A stretch of 64,000 nt of DNA from Mastigamoeba balamuthi (Eukaryota > Evosea > Mastigamoebida > Mastigamoebidae): positions 25,218 to 89,217 of the forward strand of contig CACRSC010001917.1 in NCBI GenBank assembly GCA_902651635.1, in the 5' to 3' direction. A program made the translations under genes and the position numbers. The notes under the pieces were generated by a model. The model saw only the letters and a list, made by a program, of their open reading frames with translations, ran no database searches and had not been told where the DNA came from. Shown piece by piece: positions 1 to 11,151 of the stretch. Every line of letters begins with the position of its first letter. Within the stretch, counting starts at the first letter, position 1.

Positions 1-3000
1 TCCGAGCCCTTGGGCACGGCGAGCTGCCCCTCGTCGTTGCAGCCCCAGCCGAACACGTCTCCCGAGTCTGTCAGCAGCAGCGCGTGCTCGTCTCCGCACT
101 GCACGTCGGCGACGCGGGCGCTCGAGCCCCAGACGGGAATGATCTTATCTGGGCTCGCCGACGAGCTGGCGCTGCTCGACTGCCCGAGCTGACCCTCACC
201 GTTGGCGCCCCACGAGTACAGCTCCCCTGTTGTGGTCTCGGCGACCGCGAACGAGCGGCCAGCGAAGACTCGGGCGAAGCGTACCGGGAGCTCCCGGAAG
301 AACGCGATGCGGGCCGGCGAGGGGTGGTAGTCCGGCCTCGGCGGCTCCTGTTGCAGCGCGGTGACCACCTTGCCGTTGGGGAGCAGCACGCGGGTCCTCC
401 TCGGCGGTGGCGCGGGCGGGTGCGGCTCTGCCAGCTGGTGCAGCTCGTTGGAGCCCCAGCCCCAGAGCTCCCCGCCCTCGAGCACGGCCAGCATGAAGTC
501 GCCACCCGCAGCGATCGCGGTAGCCTTGGCAGGGAGCTGCACTCTCCCCGGACGCGTCGCGAAGCCCTGCCCGCCGTTGCCCAGCTGGCAGCACCAGTTG
601 TCCGACCCCCACGTCCAGACAGACCCGTCGTCCAGCAGCGCGGCGGTGTATTCGGCGCGTGCATACAGGCGGACGACGCTGCGCCCGGCGGCAGGGAACC
701 CCGGGACCCTCAGAGGGTGCGGTGCGCAGCGCGTCCCCTCGAAACCAACTCCGAGCGTCTCCTTATTGCCCCAGGCCGCCAGGGCGCCCACACAACCGAT
801 GGCCTCTTCGCGGGGCACCTGCCTGACCGCCTTGGCGTTCGCCTCCCTCGTCCTGGCGCTGAGCTCGACGACGCAGACGAGGCAGAGGTTCGCCGAGTCC
901 TTGCACGGGCAGCGGAACCCGTCGCCCATGCGGTAGCGCACCTCGCAGCGGCTGCAGGTCCAGTCGACGCCGTCCTTGCTGACCTCGGACATCGGCACTC
1001 GGTGCAGCAGGTGCTCCTTTCGGCAGTGGCGGACCGTCTTGGCCAGCGGGTCCGCTGCGAACTCGCACTCGGCCTTCTGCACCCTCTGCGCGTACGCTGC
1101 GTCCTCTTTCTGGTTGTGCTGGCGCACTGCCCGCGCGAGGGCCTCTGTGCAGTGGCAGCAGCGCACGCGGCCGCAGTCGTGGCACCTGCTCATGGGCCAG
1201 CGGCCGGCCATCCCGCACTCGCAACACTGGTCGCGGTCCGACGGAGAGGACCCGGGAGCCCTGGGATGGCGGACGACGGTGACGAGGCCCTTGCAGTGGC
1301 CGCAGTCGATCTTCTGCTCGAACATCACGCTAGGCTCCGGTGGTGCCCGCGGCCTCCCCTCGTCCAGCGCGAGCCTCTGGCGCAGACAGCTGCCGCAGGC
1401 CGCGTAGCAGCACTTCTGGCACAGCTGCACGGCGAACTTCGCAGCCCCCTTGCACTCGCTGCAGACAAACCGCCGCGTCGGCCCGTCGCACGTGACCTCG
1501 CTCATCACGTGGAGCCCGGACTTGCAGTACTGCGGCCCCAGGGCCGGGTGCTGCTCACCGTAGGCCGTGGGCCGGGCAGCGGCGGTGAAGACTTCCTCCC
1601 AGCAACAGCCGCAGAAGACGGTGCCGCACTGCCAGCAGCCGAACTGCGGGTAGTTGCCGACCTGGTGGCAGCGGAGGCAACGCGGATTCGGCCACGGCGC
1701 GCCGGTCACGGAGCGGTCCTCGTACCAGCGCATCGTGTGCCCTCGGGCGCACGGGACGGGGCAGATGCTGAGCTGCCCTGCGAGTTCCTTCGCCCGCAGG
1801 CGCTTGTCAGCGCACGCCTGGCAGAGGATGAAGCCGCAGTCGCTGCACAGGTGCGCCGGGTACGACTCGGTCTGGCGGCACTCGCTGCACGCTATGCGGC
1901 CGGAGGGCCCGCCCTTCATCCCGGCGGTGGCGAAGACCACCATCTGGTGCCCCTTCATGCACGGCACCTCGGAGCGCGGGACGTCCGACGGCTTCGCTGC
2001 GAACACCTCTGCCGCCCGCTCCACGCAGTCGGAGCAGAGAAGGTACCCGCAGAGGGCGCACCCGTGCATGGAGGAGCGCTCGCTGCCGCACTCGTAGCAA
2101 CCACAGTGGGGGGCCGCGGGGTGCCGCTGGTCGAAGACCCGCATCGCGTGGCCGTTCGGGCAGGCGACGGGAGACCTCGGCAGGTCGCCAGGGGCCGCGA
2201 TCACTTGCAGCCTGGCCTCGCAGCAGGAGCTGCACAGACCGTAGGCGCACGCGGAGCAGACGTGGGTTCCGTAGTCCCTCTGGCAGCAGCGGCACTGCCA
2301 GATGGCGTGCTTCGCTGCCACGAGCGGGTGGCCCTCGGGGCATGTGAGCCCCGAGCAGCGGCGGCCTCCCTCCTTCTTCTGCTCACCCTTCTCGATGCAC
2401 GCCGCGCACTTAGCCCACTCGCACCTCGCGCAGACCCACGCGGGCACGGCGGTCCTGCTCTCGCACGCGGAGCAGTGGTAGTTATTGGGGAACCCCTGGT
2501 CGAACGTCTCGTTGAACAGAGTCAGCTCGTGCTTCAGGGGGCACAGTGGTGCTCCAGTCCTCCGAGGCTCGGGTGGTGGAAGCAGCGCCTCGAGGGTGGC
2601 CATGTCGAGCGGCTTCGGGTCCGGGGCGTTCTCGACGCGCACGTGAGGGAACAGCACGGACTCGCCGTCTGGGCAGTGCTCCGCTGGAGGAGCGTACGGG
2701 GCCCCCTGCGAGGCAACGCCTGCCTTGGCGCAGTCGAGGCAGAGGTCGAACGAGCACTCGCGGCAGGAGAACATCGGGAACTTGCTCCTCTGGGCGCACC
2801 CGTCGCAGGAGTACGAGGACATCGCCCCCTTGTCGTTGCTCGCCAAGAAGCCCTGCATCTGGTGCCCTCCGCGACACTCGAGCTCCCCGACCGCCTCGAA
2901 CTCCTGTCCGAGGCAGGGGGCGAGCAGGGTGAGTGGGCTAGCAGACCGATTAAGCGTCTCGGGCGTACAGCCTTTAGAGCCGCGCACTTGCAGCAGAGAC

Positions 3001-4762
3001 GGTACTTGCAGGAATCGCAGGTGTACACGGGGTAGGCACTGCCGCTGCGACACGAAGCGCAGTACCACGACCCGCGCGTTCCCCAGTCCTTGTACGTTGC
3101 AAACGCCTCCATGGCACTGCCGCAGGTCTTGCACGAGCACGATACTGCACCGTCGACAGGAGCACGGGGGGCCTTCTCAGCAGGCGTGCAGGGCGAGGCC
3201 GCCTTGCTGGGCGCCACCACAGATGACGGCGCGGCAGCGGCCGGAGGAGGATGCACTGCAACAGCTGGCGCAGTGGTCAGCTCGAGGTCCATGGCGCCCT
3301 CTGCGCCGTAGCGGTACAGGCTGCAGTAGCCGTTGGGCCACTTGACTCTGGCCCTGCCGTCCTTGCAGCTCTCAACATGGCCCACGTTCCCGGCGCCCCC
3401 ATCCTGATCAGCCCACTTCCAGTCCTTCCCACGGACTACGTACTTGCCCGTGATGTCTTCGAGAGTATGCCTCTCTGGCGCAGCTGTTGCGATCTGCAGG
3501 TCGAATGCGCCCTCTGCGCCATAGCGGTACATACTGCTGTATCCGCTGGCCCACTTGACCCTCGCCCGGCCGTCCTTGCAGCTCTCGACGTGGCCCACGT
3601 TCCCAGCGCCTCCGTCCTGGTCGGACCACTTCCAGTCCCTGCCGCGGACAACGTTCTTGCCCGTGATGTCCTCGACCTCCGCCTCTCTGCCTCTCAGGGC
3701 CTCTTGAGTGATCTGAAGGTCGAAAGCGCCTTCTGCGCCGTAGCGATACATGCTGCTGTAGCCGTTGGCCCACTTGACCCTCGCACGGCCGTCCTTGCAA
3801 CTCTCGACGCGTCCTACGCACCCTGCGCCGCCGTCCTGGTCGGACCACTTCCAGTCCTTGCCGCGGACCACGCACTTGCCCGTGATGTCCTCGAGCTTCT
3901 GTTCCTCAGGCGCTGCTGTGATCTGCAGGTCGAATGCGCCCTCTGCTCCGTAGCGGTACAGGCTGCAGTAGCCGTTGGCCCACTTGACTCTGGCCCTGCC
4001 GTCCTTGCAGCTCTCCACGCGGCCGACGCACCCTGCACCGCCGTCCTGGTTGGACCACTTCCAGTCCTTCCCGCGCACGACGCTCTTGCCCGTGATGTCC
4101 TCGGCCACCGCGGACGTGGCTTGGGTGGTCGGGGCGTCATCCACGACGCCGAGATCGAAGGCGCCCTCTGCGCCGTAGCGGTACATGCTGCAGTAGCCGT
4201 TGGGCCACCTGACTCTGGCCCTGCCGTCCTTGCAGCTCTCCACACGGCCCACGTGGCCGGCGCCCCCGTCCTGGTCGGACCACTTCCAGTCCCTCCCCCG
4301 AACGACGCTCTTGCCCGTAATGTCCTCGATCTTCGGCTTCTCTGGTGCGGCTGCGATCTGCAGGTCGAAGGCGCCCTCTGCGCCGTAGCGGTACAGGCTG
4401 CAGTAGCCATTGGCCCACTTGACTCTGGCCCTGCCGTCCTTGCAGCTCTCAACATGGCCCACGTTCCCGGCGCCCCCATCTTGATCAGCCCACTTCCAGT
4501 CCTTCCCACGGACTACGTACTTGCCCGTGATGTCTTCGAGAGTCTGCTTCACTGGCGCAGCTGTTGTGATCAGCAGGTCGAACGCGCCCTCTGCGCCGTA
4601 GCGGTAGAGGCTGCAGTAGCCGTTGGCCCACTTGACCCTCGCCCGGCCGTCCTTGCAGCTCTCGACGTGGCCCACGTTCCCTGCGCCGCCGTCCTGGTTG
4701 GACCACTTCCAGTCCTTCCCGCGGACCACGTACTTGCCCGTGATGTCCTCCCACGCCATCAT
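1..4762 (-). CDS. Giant MIB/HERC2-repeat, zinc-cluster, RCC1 protein (partial)
   Basis: The start is the ATG pair at 4762. Exon 1 is 4762-2969 (598 residues), a 65-nt intron (GTACGC...CAG) is 2968-2904, and exon 2 runs open from 2903 through the window edge, so at least 1565 residues. Residues about 3-485 are seven tandem MIB/HERC2 domains with the diagnostic VVRGKDWKW and DQDGG cores. After a Pro/Ala linker, residues about 535-1290 hold many CxxC pairs spaced like treble-clef or C1/RING-like zinc modules. From about residue 1300 there are RCC1 blades (GWGCNDEGQLA, YSWGANGEGQLG). MIB/HERC2 domains bind partners in ubiquitin ligases (Mind bomb, HERC2), and RCC1 propellers occur in HERC proteins. 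A ubiquitin-ligase scaffold role is therefore inferred. A HECT domain, if present, would lie outside the window. The long open frames on the + strand here are antisense shadows. Confidence 0.85.
3295..4753 (-). repeat. Seven-copy in-gene tandem repeat encoding MIB/HERC2 domains
   Basis: Seven units of roughly 200-215 bp lie head to tail inside exon 1 of the HERC-like gene. Units differ mostly at one residue after ITGK and in the short linker between domains. A stretch of about 95 bp near 3375-3470 is almost identical to one near 4455-4550, although these are units seven and two in protein order. That points to recent unequal exchange or gene conversion. Confidence 0.9.
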
Positions 4763-5269
4763 CTTCAGCGGACGGTTATGTGAAAAGGCTGTTGCGCTTT
4801 TCAATTCAACGTCACCGGAGGAGAAAAAAGGCTCTCGATATCCTAACCGTATCCACAGCAGATCCAGAAACCCAGGAAGAAAGGGTAGGGCGATGGATGG
4901 TGCGGGGGTGGGCGGGGTGGCATACCAGTCTCCCAGAGGAGTCAAGATGCAAAGCCGGAAAGAGCGCGGTGCTTGATGGATGGAACAAAAAGAGAGATAA
5001 CAAAGGGATTCTGACAAAGAGATTTCACAGGCACCCGCCGGTGCCCTCAATTGTGTGCCCCAGTCCCTGAAAGGGACGCGCGTGCTTCTATTTTCAATTG
5101 GTTGTGCTGCTCCACTCACAGCAGAGAGTAAGGTTGTTTTGGCGGTGGCCTATGGACAGGCAGCGCGAGTGGAGGGCACTTGCACCCGCATATGTATGAG
5201 GGTCGCTCCCACCCCTGTGCCGTGGAGACGCGTGGGGGTGAGGCGTATGGGGCTCTGTGCATCGACGCC
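4763..5269. other. Intergenic, no gene seen
   Basis: This is a less GC-rich spacer between the start of the HERC-like gene and the stop of the upstream gene on the same strand. An in-frame extension of exon 1 to 5119 exists but has no domain similarity and is probably 5' UTR. A GATATC-containing stretch at 4830-4853 may be promoter sequence. Confidence 0.5.
4830..4853 (-). promoter_or_regulatory. GATATC-type upstream element
   Basis: A GATATC palindrome lies about 75 bp upstream of the HERC-like ATG, within an AT-richer patch. The same type of element precedes several other genes in the window, for example at 7865, 11040, 17918, 32661, 34661, 51154, 52743 and 62292. The promoter role is inferred from recurrence and spacing only. 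Confidence 0.35.
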
Positions 5270-6677
5270 CTAGTAGACCTGGACCTGGTAGTTGCCGCCC
5301 AGCCAGGACTCGATGCCGTTGTACGTGCAGCGGGCAGTGGCCTCGAGCAGCCTTCCGGCAGCGGGCAGCAGTACGGACCCCGACCATTGGTCCGCGCTCC
5401 CGGACCCCTGAGCGGGCGCCAGCAGCGTCTCGTTGACCGTGGGCCACACGCCTCCGAAGTTAGCCGGGAACCCGAAGCGCAGAGCGCACCTCGACCCCGC
5501 GACAGGGCTGGCAGCCCCCTGGAACCGCGACTGTGACGATTCCAATGGGTCAGAGACAAAGGGAGAGAGTTGCCGTTGAAACGCACGGCAATCACGACGG
5601 AGAAGAAGGTGGAGGAGGCGGGGACTGTGGTGGTGCCCAGCGGAGTGGAGAGGGTCCTGTCGATGGAGAGGGAGCCCGTGGGGTGCTGCTGCTCGGGTGC
5701 CAGGCGGAAGTTGATGTTGCCCGAGGGCGCCCAGACGAACTGGCCTCCGGCCACGCAGTAGGTCGTCGCCTGCAGCACGTGGCCAATCACCAGCGGGATC
5801 TGCGCCGTGAACAGGTTGCCCCCGTCGGCCAGGATGCGCGTCTGGGCCATGGACACCGCCTGCCCCCACGCGGGCGACAGGATGTGCCCGTCGTCGGTGG
5901 CCGGCACGTAGCCGTACCACGCGAAGCACTGCGCCGTCGACAGGTCCACCGCCCCGTCGATCGTCGACGTCAGCTGTGTGCAACGAAGGCACGCGCACTC
6001 AGCGTCAGATACGTCCCCTGGTGCGTGTCGCTCTCGTTTCGTACGATGGCGACGCCCGTGGAGGCGGGGATGACGTTGTCCGAGTTGGCGTTGGGGTTCG
6101 TGTAGACGCGGAACGACGCCGAGCGGGCGGCAGGGGCGGCGGCGGCGCTGCGGCGCTGGGCGGCCACAGGGGGCATGCGGAACATGATGTTGCCCTGGGA
6201 TCCGCCGCACCAGTACTGCGACTGCTGGGCGGACGAGCAGTACGAGACGACCTCGAGCACGCTGCCGTTGCGCAGCGGCAGCGACCCCTGGAACATGTTG
6301 CCGCCGTGCGCCGTGCTGCGGACCATCTGCGACGTCAGCGTCGTGCCCCACGTCGACGTCAGCGGGTGGCCCTGCGCGTCCGAGGCGATGTAGCTCGCGT
6401 AGAGGAAGCAGCTGACCGCGCTCCAGTCGGCGCTCCCCGACGTCGACTGCACGGTCGTGGTCACCTGTGCGACGCAACCGGACGACGACTCTGTGAGCTC
6501 AGGGGGGGCCCTCCCATCCCCCCACTCTCCCCCAGCACGCACGGTGCCGACGCCGATGCTGTAGGGGATGACGTTGTCCGAGCCGCGGTTGGGGTTGTTG
6601 TAGCAGTAGAACTCCGCGTTGGCCACGGCTGCCGCCGCGACTACGGCGACCGCCACCATCGTGCTCATCCGGCCCAT
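5270..6677 (-). CDS. Secreted two-repeat protein with CBM21-like C-terminus
   Basis: Four exons: 6677-6543, 6464-6045, 5973-5587, 5518-5270. Introns are 78, 71 and 68 nt, all phase 0, with donors GTGCGT, GTACGA and GTGCGT. The product is 396 residues with an N-terminal signal peptide (hydrophobic VAVAVVAAAAVANA). Two homologous units of about 140 residues each begin near a DNVIP motif and are each split by an intron at the same place. The last exon ends LLEATARCTYNGIESW then GGNYQV. This resembles the end of starch- or glycogen-binding modules CBM21/25/53 (LEFAVRY...NGxxYWDNN...NYxV). Binding of an extracellular or lysosomal glucan is therefore a reasonable guess, not proven. It is a paralogue of the gene at 9768, which has only one unit. 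Confidence 0.75.
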
Positions 6678-7921
6678 TGTTGCTTAGCTTGCTGAGGTTG
6701 CTGCTGCGGGGTGTTGGATAGAATAATGAACACGTGTTCGGGAAGGGGGTTTTGTTGGCATGAATCTGACGTCATGCGGGAGTTTTTCCAGCGGGCGAGA
6801 TGCGGCCTCTGGGGACGTGGCAGGAATTCTGCTGCGCTTCTCGATCCGTCCGGTGCGGTGCGGGGTCTTTGCCTCTGCTTTTCCACGTTGGCAGCCGCCT
6901 ACGGGAAGGCCGATGATGCGAGCCGGCTGAGCAGCCCATGCCCGCCATCGTTGGTGGGCCGATGGCGGCTGGAGTCCGGACTGGTCCCGCTCGTGCGAGT
7001 GCCACTGGGGTCCCCCGAGTGGCCTGCTGTCCCGCAGTGGCAGCCATGCCATCCGTCTATCGGCATGCAGAGAAAACAGCGCAGTCAACTAACACGTCTT
7101 CTTCGGGGTCTTCTACGCCCCTTCTCTGGCATCCAGGAATGCTGCGCCCCATACAAACAACACAGCCCCTCCTCCTCCATTCCGAGAATCCGGGCCACGT
7201 GGCAGCAATCCGGCACAGGCGGGCTGAGGACGACATCACCCGGACCGCTGTGCGAGGAGGCAGTGCCCAGGCATGTGGGAGGTGTGTGTAATATGTGTGC
7301 GTGCCTCTGCGCCTGGGAATTGAGACCATGACACGCAGCGGGCAGCGACCTCCCGCCATGTCTCTCTCCCCCACCACCGCCCCCAGGAGTATCTGTGCCC
7401 CCACACACGCGGGGGCAGCGAGGAGGCACGGGGTCCGTCGAACGAGGACCGTTGTTCCATGCTCTCCTCTCTGTGCGGGCCCTGTGCAACGCGCTATCTG
7501 CGATGCCTCTGTTGGCAGCCAAGCCAGCAGTGCCGGCCGCTGACCTGTCACGACAACGCAACACAGCGCCGGGCCGAGTGGATTCCACACCCCGGCGTGC
7601 TCCGCATGTGAGTGAGGAACCCCCCCCCCTCTGGCGGTGGCCTGGCTGCTCCGGTGCACAACGCACGTCCAACACGGCCGGCGTACAATCGCAGATTTCC
7701 TGGTATCGGGGATTCCGGTCCCCGCAGCCCCGGCGGGTGCCCTGTCCCAGCCGCCCAGACAGTCACGACCTCGCCGGCCACGAGCGCGCAGTCTCCGCGT
7801 GGCGTTTCGCTCTTGGGCTCCCACAGGCAATCTGGAGGGCGCGAATCTCCGCGAATTGAATTCGGAATATCTCGCCTTGTCGGGCCATCCGGCGCGCTCC
7901 TCCGCAAGGGCCGCCCCCGAG
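6678..7921. other. Long divergent intergenic region
   Basis: 1.2 kb between the minus-strand CBM-like gene and the plus-strand EF-hand-like gene. Open frames here show no domain, no signal peptide and no matching splice sites, so I call no gene. A short ggaatatctcg element at 7864-7874 lies about 50 bp before the next ATG. Confidence 0.5.
7865..7874 (+). promoter_or_regulatory. ATATCTCG upstream element
   Basis: gaatatctcg about 50 bp upstream of the EF-hand-like gene's ATG. It is the same element class as that upstream of KIN17, LSm8 and the coiled-coil gene. Function is inferred from recurrence. Confidence 0.35.
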
Positions 7922-9169
7922 ATGCGCGTCGACTGGGAGTACCTCGCGGCGACGCTGAGCGAGGAGGGCGCGGGCCCGCCAGCGCAGTCGGCCTCCGCGC
8001 TGTTCCGGCTGCTCTACACGCCCGAGGGCCACGCGGCGTTCCAGCGCTGGTCCCGCCACCCGCAGGCCTCTGCAGCTGCAGCCGCTGCCCCCTCCTCCTC
8101 CTCCTCCACCTCCTCCTCCCCCGGCGCACCCTCGGCGTCCCCCGCCCCGCAGGCCGCAGCGGCCCCCGCGTCGCCCGAGGCAGGGCGGCTGCTGCAGCCC
8201 ATCGCGTCGGCGGCCAAGATGAGCGAGACAGAGTTCGTGGGGGCCGTGCGGAGGCTGACGGACCTCGCGGACCACGAGTCGCTGGCGCTCTTCGACCTCG
8301 CCGACGCAGGGGCCGAGGGCGAGGTCGCCTCGGACGAGTGGTTCGTCCTCGTCGCGCTGCTCGTGGCGCGCGAGGCCAGGTGCTGCCTCCTGCACCTGCG
8401 CCTGCACTGCAAAGGCACGTCGCGTCCGGCGTCATTCAGTTGATGCCCGTTGCCGTGTTTCCGTGTTTCGCGAAGTCCGGAGACGCCGGAAAAAACTCGA
8501 ATCGCCGTCCGATATCCGCGGCTCAGAGGGCACGCGTTGTGTGTGGCCTTTGCCCTGAACTGAATTCCGATTGGTGGCAATTGAAGCAAAGCGATCAATT
8601 TCATTTTGGGGATTTCGCTCTGGTGTCACCCCACAACAACAACAACAACTCTCGCACTGAACAAACCCGCGCCTTGCGCAGAGCTGCTGGCCATGTTGCT
8701 TGCGGGGGACCACTACCGGGCCCAGCAGACGTCCGGGTCCTCGTCGCGCCCGCCGTGCACGCCGGGCACTCCGACAGAGACGTCGTCAGCCCGCCCAGAG
8801 CCCGAGCAGACGCTCAGCTTCGCTCGCCTCGCGCTGCTGGGCACCGCCGTGGGCCTGGCGCCCTCGCAGGTGCTCAGCGACGTCAGCGCGCTGGGCGTGA
8901 GCGTGCGGGGCGGCGTGCCCGTGCGCGACTTTGAGCTGTGCGCCTACGCCATCATGTCGCGCGTCGACAGGCGCGACGAGATCGCCTCGCGGACCGACGT
9001 GGGCAGCTCGGCGCAGACCGGCGTGTCCAGGGACGGCGTCCCCGCGTGCTTCACGGCGCGGCCGACGTCCAGGCCGGGGCAGGAGGCTCACGGAGCGGTG
9101 CCTCCTGTTCTCTCCGAGGGGCAGTACCGCAACGGCGCGCCCGTGTCCAAGTTCTGTGTTGTGGCATAG
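7922..9169 (+). CDS. EF-hand-like protein
   Basis: Two exons, 7922-8414 and 8682-9169, giving 326 residues. The 267-nt intron starts GCACGT after AAAG and ends GCGCAG, so it is a GC-AG intron. No GT donor in this stretch restores the frame (phase 1), while the GC donor joins HCK to ELLAMLLAGD in a smooth helical register. Residues about 55-75 are a Ser/Ala/Pro linker. Around residue 127 the segment DAGAEGEVASDE fits an EF-hand loop, with acidic or Gly residues at positions 1, 3, 5, 6 and Glu at 12. The helix-loop-helix layout before and after resembles EF-hand pair proteins of the EFCAB type. Calcium binding is possible but only one loop is near-canonical. No signal peptide, so probably cytosolic. 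Confidence 0.65.
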
Positions 9170-9767
9170 AGAAGACAGTGATCATCACATTGGCTTTGGC
9201 TTTGGCTTTGGCTTGCAGAGGCTCTGCTCTCTGGGGGGTTCTGCTAGCCAGGTTCTGGACTCAGAGCTCCGAGTTGTCAGACTCACTATTAGCAATTCGA
9301 TTGAGTTCTTGTCAATGGCTATTGACCCCCGTTTCGTACGGTTTCATCAGATTCCGAAAGAACAGCACATTCTATGGGCGAGTCGAAATTGCAGAACAGT
9401 GCAGAACGGATTACGCAACGCAACGTAACAAATAGAATAAGTTCGCTCAAATTCGATTAGAAACAGCGTGCATGATTGAACCTCTGTCATTAGTGATGCG
9501 CCTTCCAATCAGGGCTGATCCCGGTTGTGACTCAGTGTGATGTTTCAGATTGGAATCAGAAGACAACGAATCTGAGTGTAACTACCAGCACCAACACACT
9601 TGAAGAGCAGGTTCCATTATTCGAACCGCAGGTATTTGTATGGGGCATAACGTCATCAAGGAAAATGCCGCACGCTCAAAAACCCGCTGCGGTGGGCGGT
9701 TATTCTCAATTTACAAATTCGATCCCGCAAGGGCCGCGTCTGAGGATCACGAGCAGTGCAGAGCCAG
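9170..9767. other. AT-richer intergenic region
   Basis: About 600 bp with clearly lower GC than its flanks. It carries a short (tttggc)n tract near 9191-9215. No gene or structured RNA recognised. Confidence 0.5.
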
Positions 9768-10743
9768 ATGGGCCAGACCACCTCTAGGGCAGCCCTCGTC
9801 CTGCTGACAGCCGCCGCCTGCGCCTCTGCCGACTTCACCGTCCAGACGAGCCCCGTGGCCAACTCGGACAACGTCGTCGACGTCTCCCAGGGCGTCGCCA
9901 TCGTGCGTGCCCGTCGCCCAGACGCCCCCCACACACTGCGCAGGCCACTCAAGGGCGCGGCTGCGGGCACCGGGCAGGTGATGACAACGATAGTGGGGGA
10001 GGTGGACCCCACGCAGGCGCAGTGCTACGCGTGGTACAGCTACGCGCGGTGCCTCGACGACGGGACGGTCGTGGGAGGCGGCGACATGCAGCTGGCCATG
10101 GGCCAGATCCATGTATGGGGCAGCGACGAGGCGGCCAACAGGTTCGGCAGCCAGGTGCCCCTGGTCGCGGGCCGGGTGCTGCAGGCGACGGTCTTCTGCG
10201 TCGCCCAGGGGCAGAACAGGTGGGCCCCCGCGGGGCCCATCAACTTCCGCCTGCCGCCCTCTCAGCAGCACCCCACCGGCTCCGCCGTCATCCACCACAA
10301 CCTCTCGACGCCAGTGGGCGACTACAACGCCTCGGCAGCCGACGGCAGCTTCCCCGTCTTCATCTCCGTGCGCCTCCTCCTCCTCCCCTCCCCCTCCCGC
10401 CAGCGCTTGGATCAACTGAACTGGCTGTGATTCCCCGAATTGAATCCGAATTGCACTGACGCCGTTGGCCGCCGAGCAGTCGCAGTTCTTTGGGGGCGCT
10501 GCGCACCTGGATGGCGCGAGGTGCGCGGTGCGCTACGTGTACCCGACGGCGTTCGGGACCGCGTGGCAGATGGCGACGGAGCTGATGCTGATACCGGGGC
10601 AGGCGGGGGGGCCCGTCGACGAGTGGTACGGGAACGTGCCGCTGCCCCCGGCCGCCGGGGGGCTGCTCGAGGCCACCGCCCGCTGCACGTACAACGGCAT
10701 CGAGGCGTGGCTGGGCGGCAACTACCGTGTCCGTGTGCTATGA
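9768..10743 (+). CDS. Secreted single-repeat protein with CBM21-like C-terminus
   Basis: Three exons: 9768-9902, 9978-10367, 10480-10743. The introns (75 and 112 nt) are phase 0 with donors GTGCGT and GTGCGC. The product is 262 residues. The signal peptide is MGQTTSRAALVLLTAAACA. The first exon encodes exactly 45 residues, as in the paralogue at 5270-6677, and both introns fall at homologous positions. The difference is that this gene has one DNVV-type unit where the other has two. The C-terminal exon ends LLEATARCTYNGIEAW then GGNYRV, the CBM21-like signature. A glucan-binding role is inferred. The ATG at 9768 is preferred because it opens the signal peptide. Confidence 0.75.
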
Positions 10744-11151
10744 CCAGAGAGGGCAGCGTGACCTCCCCCCCAACCGACAACCGCCAGCACGACGTCGGTC
10801 GTGCACACACCACACAGCATCGCAGAGTACGTGTCAATAGGACCCACCACCGAGTGCAGTGAGTACTGATGAGTAGCCATCCAACTGTCTTGCGTCTTTA
10901 TTAAGGCAACCGTGTGTTGGGTGATTGCTGTGAAGGGGGCGTGTGGACCCACCGGGCAACAGGAGGAGCGGGAGCACGTGCCAAGGGCGGAGGGAGGCAA
11001 GCACAACCGAGCAGTTCCCGTGACGGAAGCAACCGAAGATATTGTTTCGATTTCCACAAAATCCTGCCTGCTGGGCTGGACACACGCATTTTAAAAAGGA
11101 GCACGCCCGACGGTTGGGCGGACGGTTGTGAGAGCACCAATCCAGACATCG
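10744..11151. other. Intergenic, no gene seen
   Basis: The spacer between two plus-strand secretory genes. A gaagatattgtttcg stretch near 11036-11050, about 100 bp before the next ATG, resembles the upstream element seen elsewhere. Confidence 0.45.

Noticed and set aside
84-3035. 983-codon open frame on the + strand
   Set aside because: It is antisense to the HERC-like exon 2, whose minus-strand reading has RCC1 and zinc-cluster motifs. High GC keeps the opposite frame open.
3295-4753. Regular repeats as a CRISPR array
   Set aside because: The units are coding MIB domains of over 200 bp without short direct repeats and unique spacers.
3251-4783. 510-codon open frame on the + strand over the MIB repeats
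   Set aside because: It is the antisense shadow of the repeats. The minus strand encodes clear MIB/HERC2 domains.
7057-7830. 257-codon minus-strand frame in the 6678-7921 spacer
   Set aside because: Its composition is random-like, without domains, and overlapping frames of similar length exist on both strands.
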